The translations under genes and the position numbers were made by a program. DNA of 64,000 nucleotides from UPXZ01 sp049840795 (GTDB taxonomy: Bacteria; Bacteroidota; Bacteroidia; Bacteroidales; Paludibacteraceae): assembly GCA_049840795.1 (NCBI GenBank), contig JASGJK010000044.1, forward strand, positions 119,125-183,124. The letters run 5' to 3'. Below, in pieces: positions 35,792 through 44,284 of this stretch (its first letter is position 1; each line of letters starts with the position of its first letter). Below the pieces are notes generated by a model. The model saw only the letters and a program-made list of their open reading frames with translations, was not told the origin of the DNA and searched no databases.

Positions 35792-37126
35792 ATGATAAAG
35801 GACAACCGGCTGAACAAGGAGGCGTACGAACAGAATTTTTCGGATATCCATCCGCCTTTTGAAACCGTGAATGCCGCACTGGTGGAAGCCAACCGCTGCC
35901 TTTTTTGTTATGATGCGCCATGTACCAAAAGCTGCCCCACCAGCATCAACGTACCCAGGTTCATCAAACAAATTACCACCGGTGATATAAAAGGTTCTGC
36001 CCATACCATTTTCGCCAGCAATATCATGGGTGCCGGCTGCAGCAAGGTTTGCCCCGTAGAAAAATTATGCGAAGGCGCCTGCGTATTCAATCTCATGGAA
36101 GAAGAAGCTATCCCCATTGCCAGGCTGCAACGTTATTCCACCGAAATAGCCCTGGAAAATAAATGGCAGTTGTTTACGCGCAAACCAGCTACCGGTAAAA
36201 AAGTAGCCATTGTAGGTGCTGGCCCGGCAGGATTGAGTTGCGCCCACACACTTGCAAGAGAAGGCGTGGAGGTAACCATTTTTGAAAAAGAAGATAAAGG
36301 CGGCGGCCTGATGACGTATGGCATTGCCGCTTACAAGGTAACACCACAGTTTTGTGAAGACGAAGTCAATTATATCACTGCAATCGGCGGCATAGATATT
36401 CGCTACAACCAGGAGCTGGGGAAAGATTTCAGCATAGCCGATCTTAAAAACAGCTATGATGCAGTATTTCTTGGTATTGGCGTGGGACTGGCGCGGCAAT
36501 TGGAAATACCGGGAGAAGACCTGCAAGGCGTGGAAGATGCTATTTCGTTTATTTATCACCTGCGCAGCAATGCCTACAACAAAACTGCTGTAGGCGACAA
36601 AGTAGCTGTAATAGGAATGGGCATGACAGCCATTGACGCGGCCACCCAGGCCAAACGGCTAGGTGCTACCGAAGTAACGATGGTTTACCGCAGAACAGAA
36701 GCCGAAAAGCCCTGTACAGATGTGGAATTGGATATTGCAAAACTAGATGGCTGCAAAATACAATGGCTGGCTGCCCCTAAAGAAATCATTGGCAGGGAAG
36801 GAAAAGTAACGCAACTGGTATGCAGCAAAATGCAATTGGGCGAACCCGATGCCAGCGGCCGCCGCAGCCCGGTAGATACCGGGGAAACATTTATTCTGGA
36901 AGTAGATATGGTAATTAAGGCTGCCGGGCAAGTGCCCTTTGAAACATTGGTTGCCGGTAACCAATTAGATCATAAAGCCGGCAGAATAACGGTAAAAAAT
37001 AATACCGCTACCAGTATACCCGGGGTATTTGCAGGCGGCGATTGCGTAAACGGCGGCAAGGAAGTAGTAGATGCCGTACAGGCAGGGAAAGATGGCGCCA
37101 AAGCTATTTTGAATTTTATATTGTAG
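35792..37126 (+). CDS. preT: NAD-dependent dihydropyrimidine dehydrogenase, PreT subunit
   Basis: 444 residues. The N-terminal cysteine clusters (CLFCYDAPCTKSCPTSINVP and GAGCSKVCPVEKLCEGAC) bind two Fe-S centres, as in the GltD-like part of dihydropyrimidine dehydrogenase. FAD-binding VAIVGAGPAGLSCAHTLA (about 136-153) and NAD-binding VAVIGMGMTAIDAATQAKRLG follow, and GVFAGGDCVNGG closes the FAD site. It passes electrons between NAD(P)H and PreA for uracil/dihydrouracil conversion. The partner gene preA lies beyond the third cassette. Confidence 0.93.
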   Translation: MIKDNRLNKEAYEQNFSDIHPPFETVNAALVEANRCLFCYDAPCTKSCPTSINVPRFIKQITTGDIKGSAHTIFASNIMGAGCSKVCPVEKLCEGACVFNLMEEEAIPIARLQRYSTEIALENKWQLFTRKPATGKKVAIVGAGPAGLSCAHTLAREGVEVTIFEKEDKGGGLMTYGIAAYKVTPQFCEDEVNYITAIGGIDIRYNQELGKDFSIADLKNSYDAVFLGIGVGLARQLEIPGEDLQGVEDAISFIYHLRSNAYNKTAVGDKVAVIGMGMTAIDAATQAKRLGATEVTMVYRRTEAEKPCTDVELDIAKLDGCKIQWLAAPKEIIGREGKVTQLVCSKMQLGEPDASGRRSPVDTGETFILEVDMVIKAAGQVPFETLVAGNQLDHKAGRITVKNNTATSIPGVFAGGDCVNGGKEVVDAVQAGKDGAKAILNFIL

Positions 37127-37134
37127 ACTTTTTT

Positions 37135-37622
37135 CGTGTTGAGTGCTGTGTGTTAAGTGTTGGGTATAAGTAAAACTAGTAAACCTTATCTTTTGTATAT
37201 AAAACCTTGTTCATGGAAACAAAGCCCAAAGTCATTGATTTGTCCTTCCAATTTTCACTAGAGATAATAGCTCTTTATAAAGAATTGGTGAAACAAAACG
37301 AATATGTTCTTTCGAAACAATTGTTACGTTCGGCCACAAGTATAGGAGCTAATATTGAAGAAGCGAATGCCGGTCAAACTAAAAAAGATTTTATAATGAA
37401 AATGTCTATAGCTTCAAAAGAAGCACGCGAAACGAAATACTGGTTACGCCTGCTGGATAAAAGTAAACTGGTTGATACAGATTATTCATCCTGTTTATCT
37501 TCTATAGAACATATCATAAACCTGCTAACAAAAATTGTAAAAACATCCCAGCAATCATTATCGGCGTAGAAGAATACTGCTGTGATACAACACAACACAC
37601 AACACTCAAAACTCAAAACAAA
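37135..37622 (+). mobile_element. IVS-like cassette 3: four-helix-bundle gene between complementary arms
   Basis: The left arm about 37135-37167 (units gtgttga, gtgctgt, gtgttaa, gtgttgg) and the right arm about 37585-37622 (units cacacaa, cactcaa) are close inverted copies: GAGTGCTGTGTGTT is matched by the reverse complement GAGTGTTGTGTGTT, 13 of 14. They bracket the small gene and fill the preT-preA gap. Confidence 0.6.
37207..37569 (+). CDS. Four-helix-bundle protein of the 23S rRNA intervening-sequence family
   Basis: 120 residues, homologous to the product of the gene at 34.4 kb but clearly diverged: FSLEIIALYKELVKQNEYVL, SKQLLRSATSIGANIEEANA, KKDFIMKMSIASKEARETKY, WLRLLDKSKLVD. The two are not recent copies of each other. 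The gene is AT-rich, reads with the operon, and separates the two subunits of dihydropyrimidine dehydrogenase, which are normally adjacent. The leader AAAACCTTGTTCATG resembles that of the GxxExxY gene. Confidence 0.9.
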   Translation: MFMETKPKVIDLSFQFSLEIIALYKELVKQNEYVLSKQLLRSATSIGANIEEANAGQTKKDFIMKMSIASKEARETKYWLRLLDKSKLVDTDYSSCLSSIEHIINLLTKIVKTSQQSLSA

Positions 37623-37626
37623 TCTA

Positions 37627-38896
37627 ATGGCCGACTTATTATCAAACTTCCTTGGCATTCACTCGCCCAACCCTTTCTGGCTGGCCAGTGCGCCGCCAAC
37701 GGATAAAAAGCTTAATGTGCTCCGCGCGTATGAAGCCGGCTGGGGCGGTGTGGTATGGAAAACCCTGGGTAGCCAGGTAAAAAATGTTTCCTCACGCTAT
37801 TCTGCAGTTGATTTTAATGGCGCCCGCGCCATGGGCTTTAATAATATAGAGCTTATCAGCGACCGCCCGCTCCATATCAACCTCCGGGAAATTACTGAAG
37901 TGGTCAAACTGTTCCCGGACAGGGCCATGATTGTCTCCCTGATGGCCGATAATAACCGCGAAAGCTGGCATGAACTTATTAAACAATGCGAAGATGCAGG
38001 AGCCATGGGTTTTGAACTGAACTTCGGCTGCCCGCACGGCATGACAGAACGCGGCATGGGCGCCGCTGTTGGCCAGGATCCGGAAATTGCCCGCATGGTG
38101 GTGGAGTGGGTAATGGAAAAAGCCACTATACCCGTTATCACCAAGCTTACTCCCAACGTGCACTCCGTAGTACCCACCGGCAAAGCCTGCGTGAAAGCAG
38201 GTACCAACGGGCTTTCATTAATCAATACCATTCAATCTGTCACCGGCGTGGATCTGGATACATTTGTGCCCAATCCCAATGTTGGCGGCAAAACTACTTT
38301 CGGCGGTTACTGCGGACCGGCAGTAAAACCAATTGCCCTGAAAATGCTTACTACCATTGCGCAGAATAAAGTCACTTCCAAAGTGCCCATATCCGGTATA
38401 GGTGGCATCAGCAACTGGAAGGATGCTGCTGAATTTATGTTGCTTGGAGCTTTCCAACGTACAGGTATGTACAGCAGCTATGAAATATGGCTTCCGCATT
38501 GTAGAGGATATGTGTGAAGGTCTCAGCAACTGGATGGATGAAAAAGGATTCAGAAAACTGGATGACTTTATCGGCAAATCCGTCCCAACTGTTACCCATT
38601 GGGAAGAACTGGATATCAATTTTCATATTGTAGCCAATATCAACCAGGATAAATGTATCCATTGCGGGCTCTGTTATATTGCCTGTGAAGACACCTCGCA
38701 CCAGTCGATCAATTTATCTTACGGAAAGCCATACAATACCTATACCATCAAAGAAGAAGAATGTGTGGGCTGCAATCTCTGCAAAGTGATCTGCCCCGTT
38801 GATAACTGTATTACTATGGTAGAACAACGCAAGGGTGAGGAATATATCAACTGGAAAGAATACCAGCGCCGTGGACTGCCACTTAATGATCACTGA
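37627..38896 (+). CDS. preA: Dihydropyrimidine dehydrogenase, PreA subunit (one frameshift)
   Basis: ATG 37627 opens an FMN-binding TIM barrel (NPFWLASAPPTDKK, NFGCPHGM, TKLTPNV, GIGGISNWKDA). At 38451-38453 a TTT where TT is expected shifts the frame: ...EFMLLGA should run on to SNVQVCTAAMKYGFRIVED, which continues in another frame to 38896. The C-terminal part has two ferredoxin-type motifs, CIHCGLCYIACED and CVGCNLCKVICP, so nothing else is missing; the joined protein is about 422 residues. It reduces uracil/thymine with PreT. A one-base homopolymer indel in an otherwise intact gene is likely a sequencing error. Confidence 0.9.
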
Positions 38897-39147
38897 TTTT
38901 ATTTTGAATGTTGTATTATATTTTGTATGAGCGGATAAATAAAAATACGAAAGCGTATATAAATACTGTAAGGAGGATGATCCGGAATAAGTTTTTATCC
39001 TAACCCTATTGCTTGCACCACATATCCTGCTTTACCTTTTGAATAAAAAAGCCAGGCTCGTCCATTCAACACTTGTCATGCGTGTTCCATATTTCTGAAG
39101 AAGGCCAGATAGAGTAACACAAAATATAAAATGCAAAATTTAAAATA
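38897..39147. repeat. Spacer with complementary period-7 arms around an empty centre
   Basis: The left arm 38897-38931 (units ttgaatg, ttgtatt, atatttt) and the right arm about 39117-39147 (units acaaaat, ataaaat, gcaaaat) are partly complementary. The 185-base centre has no gene; it might be the trace of a lost cassette, but no residue of one is readable. Confidence 0.55.
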
Positions 39148-40380
39148 ATGATAAACGCGTTAAGGCTGCAAGCTCATTTTGAAGCCATGAGTCTCATTGG
39201 TAAAATTGGTGAAACCGGTACCTGCAGGCCTGCGCATACACAGCTGGAAAAACAGGGCTTTGAATTGGCTGCCGGCTGGATGAAAGAAGCGGGCATGCAA
39301 ACCCGCATAGATAATTTCGGTAACCTCATTGGGCGACTGGAAGGAGCTAATAAAGATCTGCCTGTACTGATGATGGGCTCTCATTTGGACTCGCAGCCTT
39401 ATGGTGGCCGGTTTGATGGCGTGGCCGGTGTGCTCTGTGCTATAGAAGCGGTAAAGACATTGCATGAGAAAGGCATCCGCCCCAGGAGAAGTATTGATGT
39501 GATTTCATTTGCCGATGAAGAAGGCTGGCGTTTTAATAAGGGTCTGTTTGGTTCAAGAGGTATATTGGGCAAACTGGAACCGGATGAATTGAAGCGCACA
39601 GACAAGGATGGCATCAGCAGGGAAAAAGCATTGATTGATTTTGGCTGCAACCCCAAAGAGTTTTCTGCCGATGAATATAAAGCCGGCAGTATTTTTTGTT
39701 TCCTGGAACTGCACATTGAGCAGGGTCCCGTGCTGGATACCTCCAATAAACCCATCGGTATTGTTACAGGTATCTCCGGGCCACTGTGGCTAACGGTAAA
39801 ACTCAGGGGTATGGCAGGTCATGCCGGCTCTGTACCCATGGCCATGCGCAGGGATGCCATGATGGGTGCGGCAGAAATCATTATTGCATTGAATGAGATT
39901 GCCACGCAAGTGCCTGGCGCCCCTACAGTGGGCACTGTGGGCACCCTGCAGGTGTTTCCGGCATCAAGAAATATCATCCCGGAGGAAGTAACCTTTACAG
40001 TTGATCTGCGTGATATTGACCTGGAGAGAAGAAACCGCTACGAAAAACAATTGATGGAAAAGATTGCCGCCGTCACAAAAAGACACCAGCTCAGTTATAC
40101 CATTTCAGAAGATACCAACAGCGAGCCACGCTATTGCGCCGGCTGGATAAAAGATATCATCCGCAATGAATGTAAAAAGCTGAGGCTGGATGCACCCGAA
40201 CTAATGAGCGGCCCCTTCCACGATGCCATGGCACTCTCCTATGTCTGTGACTACGGCATGATCTTCGTGCGCTGCAAAGACGGTATCAGCCATAATCCGC
40301 TTGAGTATGCCAGCTATGAAGACCTGGCAGTAGGCGCCGAAGTTTTATATGGAACCATGTTGCAGGTACTGAATAAATAA
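39148..40380 (+). CDS. M20-family Zn-dependent hydantoinase/carbamoylase-type amidase
   Basis: 410 residues of the allantoate amidohydrolase/N-carbamoyl-L-amino acid hydrolase group. The metal site is complete: GSHLDSQPYGGRFDG (H, D), FADEEGWRF (EE), LELHIEQGP, and the late His in GPFHDAMALS; MAGHAGSVPM is in the lid domain. It would remove the carbamoyl group from N-carbamoyl-beta-alanine or a related ureido acid. As last gene of the cluster it duplicates the step of the nitrilase-type amidase, or serves another ureido compound. Confidence 0.88.
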   Translation: MINALRLQAHFEAMSLIGKIGETGTCRPAHTQLEKQGFELAAGWMKEAGMQTRIDNFGNLIGRLEGANKDLPVLMMGSHLDSQPYGGRFDGVAGVLCAIEAVKTLHEKGIRPRRSIDVISFADEEGWRFNKGLFGSRGILGKLEPDELKRTDKDGISREKALIDFGCNPKEFSADEYKAGSIFCFLELHIEQGPVLDTSNKPIGIVTGISGPLWLTVKLRGMAGHAGSVPMAMRRDAMMGAAEIIIALNEIATQVPGAPTVGTVGTLQVFPASRNIIPEEVTFTVDLRDIDLERRNRYEKQLMEKIAAVTKRHQLSYTISEDTNSEPRYCAGWIKDIIRNECKKLRLDAPELMSGPFHDAMALSYVCDYGMIFVRCKDGISHNPLEYASYEDLAVGAEVLYGTMLQVLNK

Positions 40381-40384
40381 CAAA

Positions 40385-40429
40385 AGAGAAAAGGAAGTCA
40401 AGTCTTGAAGGCTTGACTTCCTTTTCTCT
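40385..40429. terminator. Bidirectional terminator, 18-bp stem
   Basis: Arms 40385-40402 and 40412-40429 pair perfectly over 18 bases (AGAGAAAAGGAAGTCAAG). It lies between the convergent M20 amidase and GH63-like genes. The core GGAAGTCAAGTCTT resembles the terminator at 21.4 kb. Confidence 0.85.
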
Positions 40430-40507
40430 GGCTTACTCTCATTTTATTTTAAAATAGGGGTTAAAATCCTTGCCAGGATTAAACAGTTTTGTACACTTTA
40501 CCTCCTT

Positions 40508-43195
40508 TCATTTACTTAACGCTACTTCTGCCTGCGGCGCTTCAAGGATAGTTTTGGCGGTGGTTGCAGGCATTGTATTTTTCTTATTGCCGTATTCGCT
40601 TATCAGTTCAGCTACCAGGGCCGTCCAGCCAGTCTGATGGCTGGCACCCAGCCCCTTGCCGCTGTCTCCATGAAAATATTCATAGAAAAGTACCAGGTGT
40701 TCATTGCCTGGCTGCTGATAAAACCAGTTATATTCTCCGTACAGGCGCCGTTTGCCTTCGGCATCGCGTTCAAATACGCTGATAACGCGCTGGGTCAATG
40801 CATCCGCCACCGCATCCAGGTTCATTTTAATACCCGATCCGGTTGGATACTCCACCAGCAGGTTATCTCCATAAAACTCCCCATACTTGCGGATAGCCTG
40901 TATGATGAGAAAATTAATGGGCATCCACACAGGCCCGCGCCAGTTGCTGTTGCCGCCAAACATATCGGAAGTGGAATCACCCGGATCATAATGAATGCTG
41001 TATACCACTCCGTCCACCGTCACCGAATAAGGATGATTTTCATGATATTTAGACAGGGCACGGATTCCCCCGTCCGATAAGAAACCCTTTTCATCCAGTA
41101 TTCTCACCATCAATGCTTCCAGCTTTTCTTTCGGCACCAGCGATAAAAGCAGTTCTTCCCCATCGCCTCTTTCTTCATTGGGCCAGAATTTATTGTTGTT
41201 CTTCCGGTACTGTTCAAACCAGGTAATACGTTTTTTGAAATCGGTCAGTTTATTCAATACTTTTTTACTGATGGTAGATACTGCATACAGCGAGGTAAGC
41301 CCCACTATCGATTGAATGCGTAACGGTAAAGGGTCTGCACCGGTAATACAAAGCACATCGTAGAAAAATTTGTCTTCGTTATTCCATAGTCCGTGTTCGT
41401 TAAGCGCTTCGGCCACCAGTACAAAATGTTCAAAGAACTTGGTGGCGGTATCTTCAAAAGATTCATCGTGCATAGCTATCTCCAGGGCAATATCCATCAT
41501 ATCCAGTGCATAGGTTCCCATCCAGCTGGTGCCATCTGCCTGTTCCAGTTGCATTTCTCCTGAAAAATGAAAGCTGCGATTGAATACCCCGATATTATCG
41601 AGCCCCAGGAAGCCGCCTTCAAATATATTGTTGCCGTTAACGTCTTTCCGGTTAATCCACCAGGTAAAGTTGATTAGCAGTTTCTGGAAAATCTTTTTCA
41701 GGAAAACAATATCGCCTACACCCTTCTGTTTTTTTTCAATATTGTATATCTGCATGGCTGCCCAGGCCTGTACCGGCGGGTTCACATCGCTGAAATTCCA
41801 CTCATAGGCAGGCAATTGCCCATCAGGTTTCATATACCATTCGCGCATCATGAGCAGCATCTGGTGTTTGGCAAAAGTGGGGTCTGCCACTGCCATGGAA
41901 ATACACTGGAACGCCAGGTCCCAGGCGGCATACCACGGATATTCCCATTTATCGGGCATGGAAATGATATCCTGGTTTTTGAGGTGTTTCCATTCGCTGT
42001 TGCGGCCATTCATTTTACCCACGCTCACCGGCGTAATACCGTCGTCTGTAGACAACCAGCGTTCTACATCAAAATGATAATATTGCTTGCTCCAGAGCAG
42101 GCCAGCCAAAGCCTGCCTTTGTATGGCAGCCATATCTTCGCTCATGCCTTTGGGTAAAATGGCTGCATAATAATCGTTCGCTTCTTCCTTCCGCGTGGTA
42201 AATATTTTTTCAAACCCGCTTACAAAAGCATTGTCAATGTCTTTATTGCTGAGCCGGCAATAAATAGTTTTGGTTTCGCCTGCCTGTACTTTCATCTTAT
42301 AGACGGCAGCAAATTTGGTCCCCGTTTTTTTATTGCGCAGTGCTGTAAGATTTTCTCCTTTTATAACGGCATCATGAAAGGCATCTTTTACAAAAACACT
42401 TTCATTGGGTGTGCCGGTGATTTTCTGCGTATTGGTTTCGTTTTCTGTAAAAAAACGGTCGGTGGGCGGTTGAAAATAGAAAAAGTAATTTTCCAGTCTT
42501 TCATGTTCTGCCCTTACAGATGTTTTTCCTGTAGCAGTAAGTACGGGTTTTTTATCCACGCCGCCATAATTCCAGCGGTTGTAAAACCATAGTGTAGGCA
42601 ATACCGTTATCTCGGCTGCTTTTGTATACCGGTTGGTAATATTTATCCTGATGAATATATCCTGTACACCCTGCTTTGCGTAGGTAATCAGCACATCAAA
42701 ATACTGGTTATTATCAAAGATGCCCGTATCCAGTATTTCATATTCAGGTTCCTGGCGGCTGCGCTTGTGGTTTTCTTCTTTTAACTTATCGTAGGGGAAT
42801 GCCTGTTGCGGGTACTTGTACAGGAACTCCATATAGGAATGGGTGGGGATATTATCAAGATAGTAATAGAGCTCCTTCACATCTTCACCATGATTACCCT
42901 GGCTGTTGCCCAGCCCAAATAAGCGTTCTTTTAAAACGGGATCCTTGCCGTTCCAAAGGCTCACTGCAAAACACAGGTTTTGAAAATAATCGGAAATTCC
43001 GCCCAGTCCGTCTTCCCCCCACCGGTAAACCCTGCTATGTGAATGATCAAATGGAAAATAGTGCCATGCATCACCGTTAGAGCTGTAGTCTTCGCGCACG
43101 GTACCCCATTGGCGTTCGCTGAGATAAGGCCCCCACTGAACAAGAGGAATCTCGCGGGTTGCATTTACTGCAAGGCGCTGGTGTTCTGCTGTCAT
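40508..43195 (-). CDS. GH63-like glucosidase (MGH1-type)
   Basis: 895 residues without signal peptide, so probably cytosolic. The N-terminal part (RQWGTVREDYSSNGDAWHYF, HSRVYRWGEDGLGGISD) and the (alpha/alpha)6-barrel block (MPDKWEYPWYAAWDLAFQCI, NSNWRGPVWMPINFLIIQA, DGTSWMGTYALDMM) match mannosyl-oligosaccharide glucosidase-like bacterial proteins. In bacteria members act on alpha-glucosides such as glucosylglycerate or mannosylglycerate; the substrate here is open. It converges on the pyrimidine cluster but is not obviously related to it. Confidence 0.85.
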   Translation of the reverse strand: MTAEHQRLAVNATREIPLVQWGPYLSERQWGTVREDYSSNGDAWHYFPFDHSHSRVYRWGEDGLGGISDYFQNLCFAVSLWNGKDPVLKERLFGLGNSQGNHGEDVKELYYYLDNIPTHSYMEFLYKYPQQAFPYDKLKEENHKRSRQEPEYEILDTGIFDNNQYFDVLITYAKQGVQDIFIRINITNRYTKAAEITVLPTLWFYNRWNYGGVDKKPVLTATGKTSVRAEHERLENYFFYFQPPTDRFFTENETNTQKITGTPNESVFVKDAFHDAVIKGENLTALRNKKTGTKFAAVYKMKVQAGETKTIYCRLSNKDIDNAFVSGFEKIFTTRKEEANDYYAAILPKGMSEDMAAIQRQALAGLLWSKQYYHFDVERWLSTDDGITPVSVGKMNGRNSEWKHLKNQDIISMPDKWEYPWYAAWDLAFQCISMAVADPTFAKHQMLLMMREWYMKPDGQLPAYEWNFSDVNPPVQAWAAMQIYNIEKKQKGVGDIVFLKKIFQKLLINFTWWINRKDVNGNNIFEGGFLGLDNIGVFNRSFHFSGEMQLEQADGTSWMGTYALDMMDIALEIAMHDESFEDTATKFFEHFVLVAEALNEHGLWNNEDKFFYDVLCITGADPLPLRIQSIVGLTSLYAVSTISKKVLNKLTDFKKRITWFEQYRKNNNKFWPNEERGDGEELLLSLVPKEKLEALMVRILDEKGFLSDGGIRALSKYHENHPYSVTVDGVVYSIHYDPGDSTSDMFGGNSNWRGPVWMPINFLIIQAIRKYGEFYGDNLLVEYPTGSGIKMNLDAVADALTQRVISVFERDAEGKRRLYGEYNWFYQQPGNEHLVLFYEYFHGDSGKGLGASHQTGWTALVAELISEYGNKKNTMPATTAKTILEAPQAEVALSK

Positions 43196-43354
43196 GCTGT
43201 TGGTTTAAATACATCAAAGTCGCATATGGCAGGCAATCGGTTGGCAACAGGCATTGCGGTCAATCATCTCTTTATAAAACCTGATCACAACAAGTTGTTG
43301 CAGACACGAATTTAACTAATAAGCGGCAAATGCAGCGGAGATATAACAGGTAGG

Positions 43355-44164
43355 TTACTGATACTTTTTTGACAGATCAAAGAGAATTTTTTTATCAGCG
43401 TCCGTTATGGCCCTGGAAGAATCAGACTGTATAAAATGTAATTTAAATGAATACACCGCAGCAGCACTGTCCTGGATATTATAGCCAATAATACGCAAGG
43501 CCTGCATGGGATTAAAATTTACAGGTATTTCAACATGCGTGGTATCGTACCATAAACCGAACCCATTAACGGCCAGTTGCTGCCAGGGAAAGTTACGGTT
43601 GGGATCTACCTTCCTGCCTGGCGCTATATCAGCATGACCGATGAAATTAGCAGCAGGGATGCTATATTGCTGTTTTAAAATACCCAGCAGGCGAAGCAGG
43701 CTGGCAATCTGTGCATCCGTAAAAGCTTCAAATCCGTTATTGTCTATTTCTATGCCAATGCTGTTGCTGTTGATATCAGTGCTGTTACCCCATTTGGCCA
43801 CACCTCCATGCCAGGCCCTCAGGTAATCGTTGAGCAGGTGATGAATAGTACCATCTTTACAAATCACATAATGAGCGCTTACCTTGCTTTGGGCAGTAGT
43901 AAATGTTTTTAGTGTCTGCTCGCAACTGTTCTGGGCAGTATGGTGTATAATCACAAAATTGGGCTTGCGCATATTGAAATTAGTAGTGCCCACCGCGTAA
44001 GGGGGAGCTTGTACAGAGTCCATTACCGGGAAACTGCGCAGCTCTTTTGCATATATTTTTGCCTGTTGGCGGTATACTTTATTACTGTCTTTATACGGGT
44101 TGGCTGCACAGGCACACAGAAAAGAAAGCAGCAGGCAGCTGGCAGTTTTTGATGTATTTCTCAT
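43355..44164 (-). CDS. N-acetylmuramoyl-L-alanine amidase (AmpD/amidase_2 type), lipoprotein
   Basis: 269 residues from ATG 44164, chosen because it gives a signal with lipobox (S-F-L-C). The amidase_2 zinc site is visible: FVIIHHTAQNS (H), ..WHGG.., and FIGHADIAPGRKVDPNRNFPW with the late His/Asp pair. It cuts the bond between N-acetylmuramic acid and L-alanine in peptidoglycan or its fragments, from the periplasmic side. It is divergent from a small secreted Cys-rich protein. Confidence 0.88.
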   Translation of the reverse strand: MRNTSKTASCLLLSFLCACAANPYKDSNKVYRQQAKIYAKELRSFPVMDSVQAPPYAVGTTNFNMRKPNFVIIHHTAQNSCEQTLKTFTTAQSKVSAHYVICKDGTIHHLLNDYLRAWHGGVAKWGNSTDINSNSIGIEIDNNGFEAFTDAQIASLLRLLGILKQQYSIPAANFIGHADIAPGRKVDPNRNFPWQQLAVNGFGLWYDTTHVEIPVNFNPMQALRIIGYNIQDSAAAVYSFKLHFIQSDSSRAITDADKKILFDLSKKYQ

Positions 44165-44259
44165 TGCAGAAAAGAATGCCATGGCCATGGTTTTTGTAAA
44201 TATAAGTAAAGCAACCTGCAGCCAAATGTTAATGCCGCAATTTGCTTTCACCAGCATAC

Positions 44260-44267
44260 TATCTTTG
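44260..44267 (+). promoter_or_regulatory. Bacteroidota-type -7 box (TAnnTTTG)
   Basis: TATCTTTG is an exact match, 17 bases before the ATG at 44285. A TTTG at 44241-44244 could be the -33 element, with a slightly short 15-base spacer. Confidence 0.55.
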
Positions 44268-44284
44268 CAAAAACATTATATAGT

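Noticed and set aside
38402..38896. Separate small ferredoxin gene after preA
   Set aside because: Its sequence continues PreA exactly across a one-base shift; the two Fe-S motifs are the normal PreA C-terminus.
24243..39147. Repeat-rich spacers as CRISPR arrays
   Set aside because: Units are 7-9 nt, degenerate and contiguous, with no 25-40 nt repeats or unique spacers, and there is no cas gene in the window.
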